Of a stretch of DNA of 64,000 nt, positions 31,966-40,498 are shown one piece after another. How positions within the stretch are numbered: position 1 is the stretch's first letter; the number at the start of each line of letters is the position of its first letter. A program made the translations under genes and the position numbers. This DNA is from JAHIKV01 sp965195225 (lineage in GTDB: Bacteria; Planctomycetota; Planctomycetia; Pirellulales; Thermoguttaceae): assembly GCA_965195225.1 (NCBI GenBank), contig CBDAFL010000182.1:1-64000 (forward strand), given 5' to 3'. The notes beneath the pieces are model-generated. The model made no database searches and had not been told where the DNA came from. It saw only the letters and a list, made by a program, of their open reading frames with translations.

Positions 31966-32508
31966 TCACTCCACGCACGCCATTTCCTCCACGATAATGT
32001 TGGTGTTTGTGTAAACGTCGATGTCGGCGGCGATCTCCAGCGCTGCGCGAACGATTTCGATGGCCGAGAGGTCGGCGTGTTTTATCAGCGCGCGGGCAGC
32101 GGCCACCGCGTAATTGCCGCCCGAGCCGATCCCCAACACGCCGTCGCTCGGCTGGACCACGTCGCCGTTGCCGGTAATCAGAAGCGTGTGCCGTGGATCG
32201 ACCGCGGCCATCATCGCCTCGAGCCGGCGCAGCACGCGGTCGGTGCGCCACTCCTTGGCCAATTCGGTTGCCGCCCGGGGCACGTTCTCCGGATAGTCTT
32301 TGAGCTTCGTCTCGAATCGTTCGAGCAGGGCGAATGCGTCGGCCGTGGCGCCGGCGAATCCGACCATCACCCGTCCGTCCATCAGTCGTCGGATTTTATT
32401 GACGTCGGCCTTCATGATCGTATTGGCCACGGTCACTTGTCCGTCGCCGCCCATGGCGACCACCCCCCGGTGGCGAACGGTCAGAATCGTCGTCGAATGA
32501 GATTTCAT
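31966..32508 (-). CDS. hslV: HslV protease subunit
   Basis: A protein of about 180 residues. The start at 32508 gives MKSHS before TTILTVRHRGVVAMGGDGQVT. The second Thr-Thr pair is the catalytic N-terminus after removal of the short propeptide, as in other HslV proteins that begin with a few extra residues. GFAGATADAFALLERFE and IGSGGNYAVAAARAL are family blocks. It forms the proteolytic core that works with HslU. hslU lies downstream in the same direction, with four toxin-antitoxin genes between them. Confidence 0.94.
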   Translation of the reverse strand: MKSHSTTILTVRHRGVVAMGGDGQVTVANTIMKADVNKIRRLMDGRVMVGFAGATADAFALLERFETKLKDYPENVPRAATELAKEWRTDRVLRRLEAMMAAVDPRHTLLITGNGDVVQPSDGVLGIGSGGNYAVAAARALIKHADLSAIEIVRAALEIAADIDVYTNTNIIVEEMACVE

Positions 32509-32649
32509 GTCTATGCGTCCAATTTGGTTGTAGCTGTCCCGTTTGGCAGTCGATCTTGAATCCACGTAATATGGCGTAAACTTGCCGTTTGTGCTAGGGG
32601 AGGGAGGGGTGCTGCGATCCTCAATATTCGGCGGATTGCGCCAAATATC

Positions 32650-33501
32650 CTACGCACCGTGCCGCCGGCGCAGCCGAGCGAGCAACGCCACCAGCAGATA
32701 CGCCGCGCCGGCGATCAGCACGATCACCGGACCGCTGGGCAAGTTCGTCGGGTAGCTTAGCGCCAAGCCCGAGGCCACGAAGACCATCGAGAAGAGCACG
32801 GCCGCGATCATCATCTGCCAAAGCTGTCGGGCGAAATGACCCGCGATGGCAGCCGGCAGCGTCACCAACGCGATCACCAGCACGATGCCCACCACGCGGA
32901 CCAGCAACACCACGGTAATCGCCGTCAGGCACAACAGCAGCAGGTAGTAGAGTTTCACCCGCACGCCGCGCAGCGCCGCAAACTCCTCGTCGAAACAGAC
33001 GGCCAGCAGCTTGTTGTAGAAACCCAGCCCCAACGCCACAACCACCGCGCCCATCGCCGCAACCAGCCACACGTCGCGGGCGGAGATCAGCAGGATGTTG
33101 CCGAACAGGTAGTTCATCGGGTTGATGTAGCCGGGCGTCTTGGCGAAAAACAACAGGCCAACCGACATGCCGATCACCCAAACCGCGCTGATCACGGTGT
33201 CCTCGCGCTCTCGGGCGTAGAGGCTCACCAATCCGATGACCACCGCTGCCAGCAGCGCCGCGACCGTCGCGCCGAGCATCGGATCGCACCAGTGCCAATG
33301 CTTCACGACGTTCAGATACACCGCGGCCCCAATGCCCCCGAGCACGCTGTGGGCGATGGCGGCGGCGATGTAGGTGATCCGCCGCGTAACGACGTACGAG
33401 CCGACCACTCCCAACGACACGCTCGCCAGCAGGCCCGCCAGCAGCGCATATCGCAGGAACGCGGTCGCCGGATCGTTCAGGGCTTGAATGAAATCAACCA
33501 T
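32650..33501 (-). CDS. znuB: Zinc/manganese ABC transporter, membrane permease
   Basis: 283 residues with about eight hydrophobic helices, in the ABC-3 family (ZnuB/MntB). Typical features are FLRYALLAGLLASVSLGVVGSYVVTRR, then AIAHSVLGGIGAAVYL and VVGIVLVIALVTLPAAIAGHFAR. The start at 33501 begins right at MVDFIQALNDP. A palindromic repeat of 58 bases separates it from znuC. It should translocate Zn2+ or Mn2+ across the inner membrane. Confidence 0.9.
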   Translation of the reverse strand: MVDFIQALNDPATAFLRYALLAGLLASVSLGVVGSYVVTRRITYIAAAIAHSVLGGIGAAVYLNVVKHWHWCDPMLGATVAALLAAVVIGLVSLYAREREDTVISAVWVIGMSVGLLFFAKTPGYINPMNYLFGNILLISARDVWLVAAMGAVVVALGLGFYNKLLAVCFDEEFAALRGVRVKLYYLLLLCLTAITVVLLVRVVGIVLVIALVTLPAAIAGHFARQLWQMMIAAVLFSMVFVASGLALSYPTNLPSGPVIVLIAGAAYLLVALLARLRRRHGA

Positions 33502-33510
33502 AAATCGTTC

Positions 33511-33568
33511 GTAGGACAGGTTGTTAACCTGTCCCGTGTGCTTGAGACAGGTTAACAACCTGTCCTAC
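33511..33568. repeat. Palindromic repeat, GTAGGACAGGTTG family, copy 2
   Basis: GTAGGACAGGTTGTTAACCT and its mirror AGGTTAACAACCTGTCCTAC inside the znu operon, between znuC and znuB. The arms agree with each other (TTAAC) and differ from copy 1 (TCAAC), as expected if pairing is conserved. Confidence 0.85.
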
Positions 33569-33572
33569 ATGT

Positions 33573-34322
33573 CTAATGAAAAAACTCGTCGTGGCGGACC
33601 ATGCGAACCTCGCTGCCGTAGAGGTCGCGGATCGAATCGCCGGTCAGTTCGCTGGTCGGATGGACCACGACCCGCCGGTTCACGCAGATCACGCGCTCCA
33701 CCAGCCCGGAAACGAATCCCAAATCGTGCGAAACCAGGACGATGGCCATTCTGGTGTTCAACTCGCCGAGCAATTCCAACAGCCGGGCCTCGACCAGGGT
33801 GTCGATGTTCGAGGTCGGTTCGTCCAACAGCAACAGGTCCGGTTCGCAGCACACCGCCCGGGCGATCAACACCCGCTGCCGCTCGCCGCCGGAAAGCGAA
33901 CCAAACTGCCGCCGCCAAAACTCCTTCATTCCGACCTGTTCCAGGGCGTCGAGCGCGGCGTGGCGGTCGGCCCGGCCGTACCAGCCGGTCAGGCCCCGGA
34001 GACCTCCCTGACCCAGCCGGCCCATCAATACGATGTCCATCACGCTGATCGGGAACCGCGGATCGTATTGGACGTGCTGGGGCATGTAGCCGGCGCGACG
34101 CCGCGAGCCGCGCGGCGGCTGGCCGAAGAGCCGGACCTCGCCTCGCCGGGGCGTCAACAGACCGAGAATCAACTTGACCAGCGTCGTCTTTCCACCGCCG
34201 TTTGGCCCGACCAGGCAGACCGCCTCACGCGGGCCAACCGAAAAACCAACGTCCTCCAACACCGGCGCCCCGCCGTAGGAAAACGTAACGTTTCGCAATG
34301 TAATTGCCGGTTCATCCGACAT
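33573..34322 (-). CDS. znuC: Zinc/manganese ABC transporter, ATPase
   Basis: 249 residues. Walker A is GPNGGGKTTLVKLILG, the Q-loop lies in YMPQHVQYDPRFP, the ABC signature is LSGGERQRVLIARAV, Walker B is LLLLDEPTSNID, and the switch His is in VLVSHDLGF. It powers the permease encoded downstream. It belongs to the operon with the binding protein and the ribbon-helix-helix gene. Confidence 0.93.
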   Translation of the reverse strand: MSDEPAITLRNVTFSYGGAPVLEDVGFSVGPREAVCLVGPNGGGKTTLVKLILGLLTPRRGEVRLFGQPPRGSRRRAGYMPQHVQYDPRFPISVMDIVLMGRLGQGGLRGLTGWYGRADRHAALDALEQVGMKEFWRRQFGSLSGGERQRVLIARAVCCEPDLLLLDEPTSNIDTLVEARLLELLGELNTRMAIVLVSHDLGFVSGLVERVICVNRRVVVHPTSELTGDSIRDLYGSEVRMVRHDEFFH

Positions 34323-34350
34323 ACGTTTTTATCCGAGAGAATTTAACCAA

Positions 34351-34423
34351 GGTTCAAGGTCAAAGGTTCAAGTGCATATCTACCACCTAAGGGGTTTGAA
34401 CCTTGAACCTTTGACCTTGAACC
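34351..34423. repeat. Palindrome of GGTTCAAGGTCAAA words overlapping the end of znuA
   Basis: GGTTCAAGGTCAAAGGTTCA near 34351 is mirrored by TTGAACCTTTGACCTTGAAC ending at 34423. The right arm encodes the last residues of ZnuA (KVQGQRFKVQTP), so the repeat has replaced or extended the natural C-terminus. Confidence 0.85.
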
Positions 34424-35325
34424 TTTCCCCCTCCCAAAGCCTTCTCGATCTTCGCCGCGATGTTCTCTAAATTGTGCAACACGTCTTTCGCCAGCCCGTC
34501 GATCGGGACGACCTGACCGCCGATCGCTTCGGCGATTGTCCTCGCGCCGTGCGGGTCGAATTGCGGCTGGACGAAAACGGTTTTCGCGCCCTCCGCCCTA
34601 GCCTTTCCGATCAAAGCTCTAAGCTGTTTTGGCGTGGGCGAGCGGCCGCCGGCCTCGATCGCCTTCTCCTCCAACCCGTATGTGTCGGCAAAATAGCCGA
34701 AGCCCGGATGAAAGACGTAAAACGACCGGCCTCGATATGGGGCCAACATCCGCTCGATGCGTCGATGCGCTGCGTCGATCCGCCCGAGCAACGCGGCCAG
34801 ATTCCGCTGGTAATCGTCCGCATGCGCGGGATCGGCCCGAACCAACGCGGCGGCGACGTTCTCCGCCTGTACCTTCAACAGTGGCGGCGAGAGCCAGACG
34901 TGCGGGTCGGGCGTTCCTCGATGATCCGAATGATCGTGTTCAAAGCACGGCTGATCCATCGTCCGCTTCTCGACTCCGACGGCACAGTCGATGACCGTCA
35001 TTCGCGGAGTGCTTTGGCGCAGCTTTGCCAAGAGTGCGTTCTCGAAAGGTATGCCGATTTGGAAAAACAACCTGGCTCTACTCAGCGCCGATACCTGCCG
35101 GGGCGTCGGCTCAAAGGTATGCGGGTCTTGGCCCGGCTGGACCAGCACCTCGACGGCGACGTGCGGGCCGCCGATCTGCTCGACCAGATACGCCAGCGGC
35201 GGAATCCCCGCGAACACCGGCAACCGGCCGTCGTCCGATCTGTCGGACGAGGTCTGTCCGCAACCGGCCGACAACGACACGGCCACGACGCAACAACCGC
35301 AAAACGCCCGTTCGATCAAACGCAT
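34387..35325 (-). CDS. znuA: Zinc/manganese ABC transporter, substrate-binding lipoprotein
   Basis: 312 residues, cluster A-I metal-binding protein. A lipobox (SLSAGC, Cys near residue 22) anchors it. Metal ligands are recognisable: His in QDPHTFEPTPRQ, His in TPDPHVWLSPP, His in FHPGFGYFADTYG, and the final acid in QPQFDPHGARTIAEAIGG. A short His-rich loop, CFEHDHSDHRG, points to zinc. It captures metal outside the inner membrane. Its start overlaps the stop of the ribbon-helix-helix gene by 10 bases. The last dozen residues come from a dispersed repeat. Confidence 0.91.
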   Translation of the reverse strand: MRLIERAFCGCCVVAVSLSAGCGQTSSDRSDDGRLPVFAGIPPLAYLVEQIGGPHVAVEVLVQPGQDPHTFEPTPRQVSALSRARLFFQIGIPFENALLAKLRQSTPRMTVIDCAVGVEKRTMDQPCFEHDHSDHRGTPDPHVWLSPPLLKVQAENVAAALVRADPAHADDYQRNLAALLGRIDAAHRRIERMLAPYRGRSFYVFHPGFGYFADTYGLEEKAIEAGGRSPTPKQLRALIGKARAEGAKTVFVQPQFDPHGARTIAEAIGGQVVPIDGLAKDVLHNLENIAAKIEKALGGGKVQGQRFKVQTP

Positions 35326-35609
35326 CGGTTACGTCCTTTTTCGTCCGCGCCGGATTCGCATACCAGATGCACGGCATGGCAATCGTCGCATTCGGTCAAC
35401 GCGTGATGCTGGGCAAACTCGAGCCAGTGGTTTCGCTGGTCGGGCGTCAGGATGCCGTTTCCTTTGCACAACGGGCAGACGCTGTCCAGCGCCGAAAGGA
35501 TCGCGGCACGGATGAACTCCGACCGGTTGGGGATACCGCTCATCGCCTTTAGTAGGGGTTCGTCCGCCTTGAACGTGACGATTTCCCGCTTATTTCGTCG
35601 ATTTGTCAT
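35316..35609 (-). CDS. Ribbon-helix-helix regulator fused to a zinc-ribbon-like domain
   Basis: 97 residues. Residues 8-42 (REIVTFKADEPLLKAM, PNRSEFIRAAILSALD) form a ribbon-helix-helix DNA-binding fold like that of CopG/NikR. The rest has Cys45 and Cys48 (CPLC), then ECDDCHAVHLVC with Cys74, Cys77, His78, His81 and Cys84, a good metal-binding set. It is the first gene of the znuACB operon and overlaps znuA. The natural inference is a metal-responsive repressor of this transporter, unlike Zur (a Fur-family protein). GGGAGG lies before the ATG. The function has not been tested. Confidence 0.75.
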   Translation of the reverse strand: MTNRRNKREIVTFKADEPLLKAMSGIPNRSEFIRAAILSALDSVCPLCKGNGILTPDQRNHWLEFAQHHALTECDDCHAVHLVCESGADEKGRNRCV

Positions 35610-35632
35610 CGTGTGCCAACCTCCCGGGGTCT

Positions 35633-35647
35633 TAATACATTGTATTA
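35633..35647. promoter_or_regulatory. Perfect dyad in the znu promoter, candidate operator
   Basis: TAATAC-ATT-GTATTA, perfect 6-base half sites, 23 bases upstream of the regulator start. Read on the minus strand it contains TACAAT, a plausible -10, with TAGACT 16 bases further upstream as a weak -35. A bound repressor would cover the promoter. Confidence 0.6.
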
Positions 35648-35742
35648 CCCAGATTCGATTAGTCTACCCTCGGGCGGAAAATTCGACTAACTTGGGCCAA
35701 CGGCATCCAATCAGGTGAGGTTACACCAACAGGGAGTTTGTC

Positions 35743-36504
35743 ATGGGAACCAGCCGGATCGTCATCCCCGCCCGGCTAGCCTCGACCAGATTGCCGCGCA
35801 AGCTGTTGCTGCGCGAGACGGGCAAGACGCTGATACAACACGCCTACGAGGCCGCGCAACGCTCCGTCCGGGCGTCGGGGGTTTGCGTGGCCGCCGACTG
35901 CGACGAAATCTTCGACGAGGTCCGGTCGTTCGGCGGTCAGGCGGAACTGACCGACCCGGCGGCCCCCAGCGGCACCGACCGGGTGGCAGAGGTTGCCCGG
36001 CGAATGACCGACGCCGATATTATCGTCAACCTCCAAGGCGACGAACCGGAGGTTTCCGGATCGTCGATCGACCTGGCCATCGAACTGCTGGAGAAAAATC
36101 CAGAGGCCGCGATGAGCACGTTGGCCACGCCGATCCGCAGCCGCCGGCAACTCGATGATCCGGCGTGCGTGAAGGTCGTTTTCGACTCCGCCGGGCGGGC
36201 GCTCTACTTCAGCCGCAGCGCGATCCCGCATCCCCGGCAGTGGGACGACGCCCTGTTGTCGTCTACCCCGCCGACTTTCCATCAGCACGTCGGTTTGTAC
36301 GCCTACCGCCGCGATTTCTTGCTGAAGCTGGCCGCCATGCCTCCCTCGTCATTGGAGCAGACCGAACGGCTCGAACAACTCCGCGTTCTCCAGGCGGGCT
36401 ATTCTATTCTGGTTGGGGTGATCGACGAACCAACCTTCGGCATCGACACGCCGGAGGACTATCGGGCGTTCGTGGAAAAGCATAGCCGGCGTTGCGACGT
36501 GTGA
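35743..36504 (+). CDS. kdsB: 3-deoxy-manno-octulosonate cytidylyltransferase
   Basis: 253 residues, the family's usual length. Landmarks are RIVIPARLASTRLPRKLL (nucleotide-binding), GVCVAADCDEIF, PSGTDRVAEVARR, VNLQGDEPEVSG, YFSRSAIPHPR and HQHVGLYAYRRDFL. It activates KDO as CMP-KDO for lipopolysaccharide core synthesis, which fits a diderm planctomycete. It is transcribed away from the znu operon. Confidence 0.93.
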   Translation: MGTSRIVIPARLASTRLPRKLLLRETGKTLIQHAYEAAQRSVRASGVCVAADCDEIFDEVRSFGGQAELTDPAAPSGTDRVAEVARRMTDADIIVNLQGDEPEVSGSSIDLAIELLEKNPEAAMSTLATPIRSRRQLDDPACVKVVFDSAGRALYFSRSAIPHPRQWDDALLSSTPPTFHQHVGLYAYRRDFLLKLAAMPPSSLEQTERLEQLRVLQAGYSILVGVIDEPTFGIDTPEDYRAFVEKHSRRCDV

Positions 36505-36508
36505 AATA

Positions 36509-37348
36509 TCAAGTCGCTTCGGGCCACCCATCGTCTTCGATCAGGACGCGGCGCTTCTGATGAGTGACTCGATAGGCGGCCGGATCGTCGCCCAGCCCGC
36601 GATACCGTGGAATGGGAGCGTCCCTGGTCCAGTCGATCTCGTACCGGCCGACGACCAGTTCCGTGTCGGGCCCGGGCCGGTTGATCGTCACGCAAGGGAC
36701 GACCATAAAGACGGCGGGCCAGCGGGGGCGATGTTCCTCAATGTCGGCCGCCGCGCGACGGGCCTGGAGCCGGGCATTGACCACTGCCGCCAACAACGCG
36801 CGTCGCTCGATCGGTACGCGGTCCGTGTCGAGAAGAGTGCCCACGCGATCAAGCCCGTCGATCGCGAACAAGCCCTCCAGTTCCTTCACCGCCGGCAGTT
36901 GCGAACCTTCCATCAGCGAGGTCAACGCGCCGCAGCAGGCCGACCGGCAGCCGTAACGATCAAGCCAGCCGTACTCGACGCCTTCGTCCGCATTGCAGAC
37001 CGCCACGTGCGAATTGATTTTGACCAGCATCAGATTGAAACCGTGGGCCGAGATATTCGGGACGGCGTAGTGTTCCTCGGCCACGCGGACGGCGCCACAT
37101 TCGTAACGGGCACCGAGATTGACGGTGTGGAACACGGCCCGATCGGCAGGCTTCAACTCAGGCAACAGCCGGTTGGCAAACCAGCGGCGAAACGTCTCGG
37201 CACACTCCCGCTCCGATTCGTCCGAACAGATGACGTGACAGGCGCCAACCGCCGCCGGGGCCAACTCCTCGACGTACTCTCGCAGCGTGGCACTGGTGCT
37301 TTCCAGCTTGCACTCCACGCCGATCAGAGCGTGCAACTTGGTTGTCAC
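36509..37348 (-). CDS. Conserved-looking protein of unknown function
   Basis: 279 residues, GTG start. The GTG overlaps the stop of the preceding gene (GTGA), so the two are translationally coupled. There is no signal peptide or membrane segment. Several Cys occur (GACHVICSDESERECAETF, RYECGAVRV, GCRSACCGAL) but in no known metal motif. The end, RGLGDDPAAYRVTHQKRRVL, is basic. I do not recognise a family. Confidence 0.65.
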   Translation of the reverse strand: MTTKLHALIGVECKLESTSATLREYVEELAPAAVGACHVICSDESERECAETFRRWFANRLLPELKPADRAVFHTVNLGARYECGAVRVAEEHYAVPNISAHGFNLMLVKINSHVAVCNADEGVEYGWLDRYGCRSACCGALTSLMEGSQLPAVKELEGLFAIDGLDRVGTLLDTDRVPIERRALLAAVVNARLQARRAAADIEEHRPRWPAVFMVVPCVTINRPGPDTELVVGRYEIDWTRDAPIPRYRGLGDDPAAYRVTHQKRRVLIEDDGWPEAT

Positions 37349-38166
37349 GGGGCAAAGGCGAAGGGGTCGTCGGGCTGGTCCTTCTCTTCCTCGGCGGGCT
37401 TTTCGGGCTTTTCCTCGGCTGGCTTTTCCTCGTCCGGCTCGTCGGCGAACGGGTCGTCCGGGACGGGTTCCTCTTCGTCGGCCGGCTTGTCGCCCTCGTC
37501 AGCCTTCTCCTTCGGTTCGTCGGCGAACGGATCGTCCCCTTCGTCCGAAGGTTTCTCGGCCGGTTCCTTATCGGGTTGGGCCGCCGGTTTCTTCTCCGGT
37601 ACGGCGAATGGGTTCTCCTCTTCCGGCACGGCAAACGGATTATCTTCCTCGGCTGGCGCAGTCGGCGCCGGTTTGATCGGCTCCTTGGGCGCGGCCAGGG
37701 CCTGCTCGCGCAACACCCGCGCCTCTTCGCGGCGGATGGCTTCATAGCGGGCCTTGCGGATTCTTTCGGCTTCCTCCAGCGCGGCCATGCGGGCCTTGAC
37801 CCGGTAGCGCTCCAGTTTGATCCGCGCCTCCCCTTGCACTCGCTCCAGCGCCTTCCCTACGTTGTAGAACCGATTGAAGTCCTTGCTCTCCAGTTCCGCG
37901 CCATGGCGGAAATCCATCACCGCCTCGGGACCGCGGCCGAGTTTCAGATAGACGAGACCGCGGAAATAGAAGGCCCGCGGGTCTTTCGAGCCACCTTTGA
38001 TCGCGGTCGTCAACCGCTCGTGCGCGACGATGTTGTCACCCGTGAAAAATGCATGAACGCCGCTTCCGTATTCCTGTCCCAGGACGGCGCTCCCGGCCGA
38101 TGCCGTAGCGGCGCAAAACGCCACCAATCCTCCGGCCAGCAAAACAAAGACGATATTTCGAACCAT
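37345..38166 (-). CDS. Exported TPR-like protein with an acidic NPF/DPFA-repeat tail
   Basis: 273 residues. The start at 38166 has AGGAG eight bases upstream and gives the signal peptide VRNIVFVLLAGGLVAFCAATASAG. Residues about 30-115 form TPR-like helices (AHERLTTAIKGGSKDPRAFYFRGLVYLKLGR). A helical basic segment follows, then a low-complexity tail of about 110 residues rich in Glu, Pro, Lys and Asp, with repeated ENPFAVPE and DDPFADEP words. Such a tail should be disordered. The function is unknown; it is co-expressed with the downstream gene, as shown by their overlap. Confidence 0.7.
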   Translation of the reverse strand: MVRNIVFVLLAGGLVAFCAATASAGSAVLGQEYGSGVHAFFTGDNIVAHERLTTAIKGGSKDPRAFYFRGLVYLKLGRGPEAVMDFRHGAELESKDFNRFYNVGKALERVQGEARIKLERYRVKARMAALEEAERIRKARYEAIRREEARVLREQALAAPKEPIKPAPTAPAEEDNPFAVPEEENPFAVPEKKPAAQPDKEPAEKPSDEGDDPFADEPKEKADEGDKPADEEEPVPDDPFADEPDEEKPAEEKPEKPAEEEKDQPDDPFAFAP

Positions 38167-38449
38167 GAGAATGCACTCCTGCCTGAACCGTAAGCTTCGT
38201 GATCGGCGACCGGAGCCGCCCCCTACAACTTGGACATCTATCCCCACAACAACACTCGATGATAGTTGCTGCGCGTACAAATATCAAGCATTCTCTCAAT
38301 TCCGGCCGTTCCGTAGGTATATTGAGGGGTACGGCAACTTGACGCCTACCTGTTGCCGCAGCTATACTAGATTAACAAAGAGGCGGGGTCTGCGCAAACC
38401 GTTCGCGAGCCACGCCGGCGCCGTTTCCGAAGAAGAAAGAGCACCCGCG

Positions 38450-39418
38450 ATGAATTGTCAGATGTACGTTCGGGTCTGGTCGGCTGCTTTAACGCTGTTT
38501 CTGGCCTATGCGGCCGTCCATGCCCAGGAAATCCCCCCGACGAAAGAGCCGGCGGCGGACCAGGCCGGCGAAGACAACTCCACCCCGGAACCGCCGACCA
38601 CCAAATCTCCTTATCGCAAACTTGCCCCGGGCGTGATGAAATCGGTCGAACCGAGGCAAAAGCTGGCCGAATCGACCAGCCGGCACGACGTGATTGAACT
38701 GCTGGCCGTCGATCCGAAACTCGACTTCGCAAAAGATGTCCCCTTCCGCCACGACGTTTGGGCGCTCGACTTCAAGTTCAAGCCGGTGCGGATGATCTGG
38801 ATCGACATCCCGCAGCCGAGCGGATTCATGCAACGAAAACTCATCTGGTACATGGTCTACTCGGTAACCAACACCGGAAAGGTCATGCATCCGGTAAAAG
38901 AGCTTGAATTGCCCTACGATACCCACAAAGAGGAGTTGCTCCACGAGGTGCGGATCGAGGAACGCCCGATCCGCTTCACTCCCGAATTCCTGCTCGAAGG
39001 GCACCAATCCATGAAAGGCGACACGGGCTTTACAAAGGTCTATCCCGACCGCGTGATACCCGTGGCGATGGGACCGATCAGCCGACGCGAGGATCCCAAA
39101 CGGAAGTTTTACAACTCGGTCGAGATGTGTCGGGAAATCGCCGTGGGCGATACCCTTTGGGGTATCGCCACCTGGGAGGACATCGACCCGCGGATCGTCC
39201 GCTTCTCGATCTACGCCTTCGGCCTGACGAACGCATACCGGTGGAAAGACACGCCCGGCGAGTACAAGCAGGGCGACAAAATCGGCACCGGCCGAAAACT
39301 CTACCGAAAAATCCTCAAACTCAACTTCTGGCGCCCCTCGGACCAGTTCTTCGAGCACGAGGAAGAAATCCGCTACGGGGTTCCCGGCGGGGTTGACTAT
39401 CGGTGGGTTTACCGCTAG
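38450..39418 (+). CDS. Exported protein of unknown function
   Basis: 322 residues. The start at 38450 begins a signal peptide (VWSAALTLFLAYAAVHAQ). After a Pro/Thr-rich linker comes a compact domain with segments such as VRMIWIDIPQPSGFMQRKLIWYMVYSV and DIDPRIVRFSIYAFGLTNAYR, which suggests a beta-sandwich. Similar secreted proteins are frequent in planctomycetes, but I know no function. It is followed 144 bases later by rpmA. Confidence 0.68.
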   Translation: MNCQMYVRVWSAALTLFLAYAAVHAQEIPPTKEPAADQAGEDNSTPEPPTTKSPYRKLAPGVMKSVEPRQKLAESTSRHDVIELLAVDPKLDFAKDVPFRHDVWALDFKFKPVRMIWIDIPQPSGFMQRKLIWYMVYSVTNTGKVMHPVKELELPYDTHKEELLHEVRIEERPIRFTPEFLLEGHQSMKGDTGFTKVYPDRVIPVAMGPISRREDPKRKFYNSVEMCREIAVGDTLWGIATWEDIDPRIVRFSIYAFGLTNAYRWKDTPGEYKQGDKIGTGRKLYRKILKLNFWRPSDQFFEHEEEIRYGVPGGVDYRWVYR

Positions 39419-39562
39419 AAAGGGAGATTCGCGGGCTTTTGCCCCGATAACCCATTGATTACGTTACAGGAGGCGACTCCAGTCGCCGATACAAGCCGCC
39501 GCCGGCGCGGCCCCCCCCTTTTCGGGATCATTTGCGTCCCGGCTGAAATTCGTGGTGAAGAT

Positions 39563-39817
39563 ATGGCACATAAAAAAGGACAAGGCTCCAGCCGAAACGG
39601 ACGCGACTCGAATGCCCAACGCCGCGGTGTAAAACGGTTCGGCGGCCAACAGGTTAGGTCGGGCAATATCCTCGTCCGCCAGGTCGGCACGAAGTTCCAT
39701 CCGGGCAAGGGCGTCGGACAAGGCACCGACTACACCCTCTACGCCTTGATCGACGGCTACGTTCATTTCGACCGCGGCGGACGACGAATCCACGTCGTCG
39801 AAGCGCTGCAGAACTGA
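39563..39817 (+). CDS. rpmA: Ribosomal protein bL27
   Basis: 84 residues. MAHKKGQGSSRNGRDSNAQR, then RFGGQQVRSGNILVRQVGTKFHPGKGVGQGTDYTLYAL is unmistakable bL27, and its flexible N-terminus reaches the peptidyl transferase centre. The start at 39563 is set by this N-terminus. rplU, the usual partner, is not next to it in this window. Confidence 0.96.
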   Translation: MAHKKGQGSSRNGRDSNAQRRGVKRFGGQQVRSGNILVRQVGTKFHPGKGVGQGTDYTLYALIDGYVHFDRGGRRIHVVEALQN

Positions 39818-39881
39818 GCGACGGCGTCACACGCAATGTCCTGCTTCTAGTTGCAGAGCATCCTGCCCTTTCCGTTCGCCT

Positions 39882-40259
39882 TTATGCCAACAAATGCGAA
39901 ACGGGATATTGGATAACATCCGAATCGCGTGTGACGATTGTAAGACCTTCAACCTTGGTTTGCGCGGCAAGCATTCGGTCGAAGGGATCACGATGGTGTA
40001 GCGGAAGTTCCCGTACAGCCAACGCGTGCTTGACCGTAACGGCGAGCGGGTAAAATCGGCAGTCGTCTATCACCTCGTCGAGATTGTCCGGAGCATCGAG
40101 CTTGCCAAGGGCCTTCTTGATCTCGATTTCCCAGGCCGTGGCCGCGCTGACGAAAATCGCGTTATCCTGATGTTGAATCGCCGATAACGCTTCCCGTGAA
40201 ATTTGCCCCGGATCATCAAGCCACCAAAGCAAAACATGGGTATCAAGCAAGAGATTCAT
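39882..40259 (-). CDS. vapC: VapC-like PIN-domain toxin
   Basis: 125 residues. MNLLLDTHVLLWWLDDPG carries the first acid of the PIN active site, SAATAWEIEIKKALGKL the second, and HHRDPFDRMLAAQTKVEGLTIVTRDSDVIQYP the later acids. This subtype (LDTHxLLW...HRDPFDRxL) is a probable ribonuclease toxin. It starts within the last codons of the antitoxin gene. Confidence 0.9.
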   Translation of the reverse strand: MNLLLDTHVLLWWLDDPGQISREALSAIQHQDNAIFVSAATAWEIEIKKALGKLDAPDNLDEVIDDCRFYPLAVTVKHALAVRELPLHHRDPFDRMLAAQTKVEGLTIVTRDSDVIQYPVSHLLA

Positions 40260-40498
40260 TTTGCAGACAGTCCGAAAGCCTCGCCGATATCCGGCGGCAG
40301 TTCATCGAAATCCGGGGCGATACACACTTGTCCGTGCCATTGACCGCCTTTCCTTGGCCCATCGGCTTGATGGTAAGGCACAATTCGAGCAACGGGTTTT
40401 CCCGCCCGGGCAATTACGATTTCTTCTCCCTTTTCGGCCAGCCCGATAAGTCGAGCGAGTTCAGACTGGGCTTCGTCAATTGTCGAGGTAACCATCAT
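40256..40498 (-). CDS. Phd/YefM-like antitoxin of the VapC pair
   Basis: 80 residues: VTSTIDEAQSELARLIGLAEKGEEIVIARAGKPVARIVP is the Phd/YefM DNA-binding part; the C-terminal half would neutralise the PIN toxin. The four-base overlap with vapC shows a single operon. Confidence 0.87.
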   Translation of the reverse strand: MMVTSTIDEAQSELARLIGLAEKGEEIVIARAGKPVARIVPYHQADGPRKGGQWHGQVCIAPDFDELPPDIGEAFGLSAK

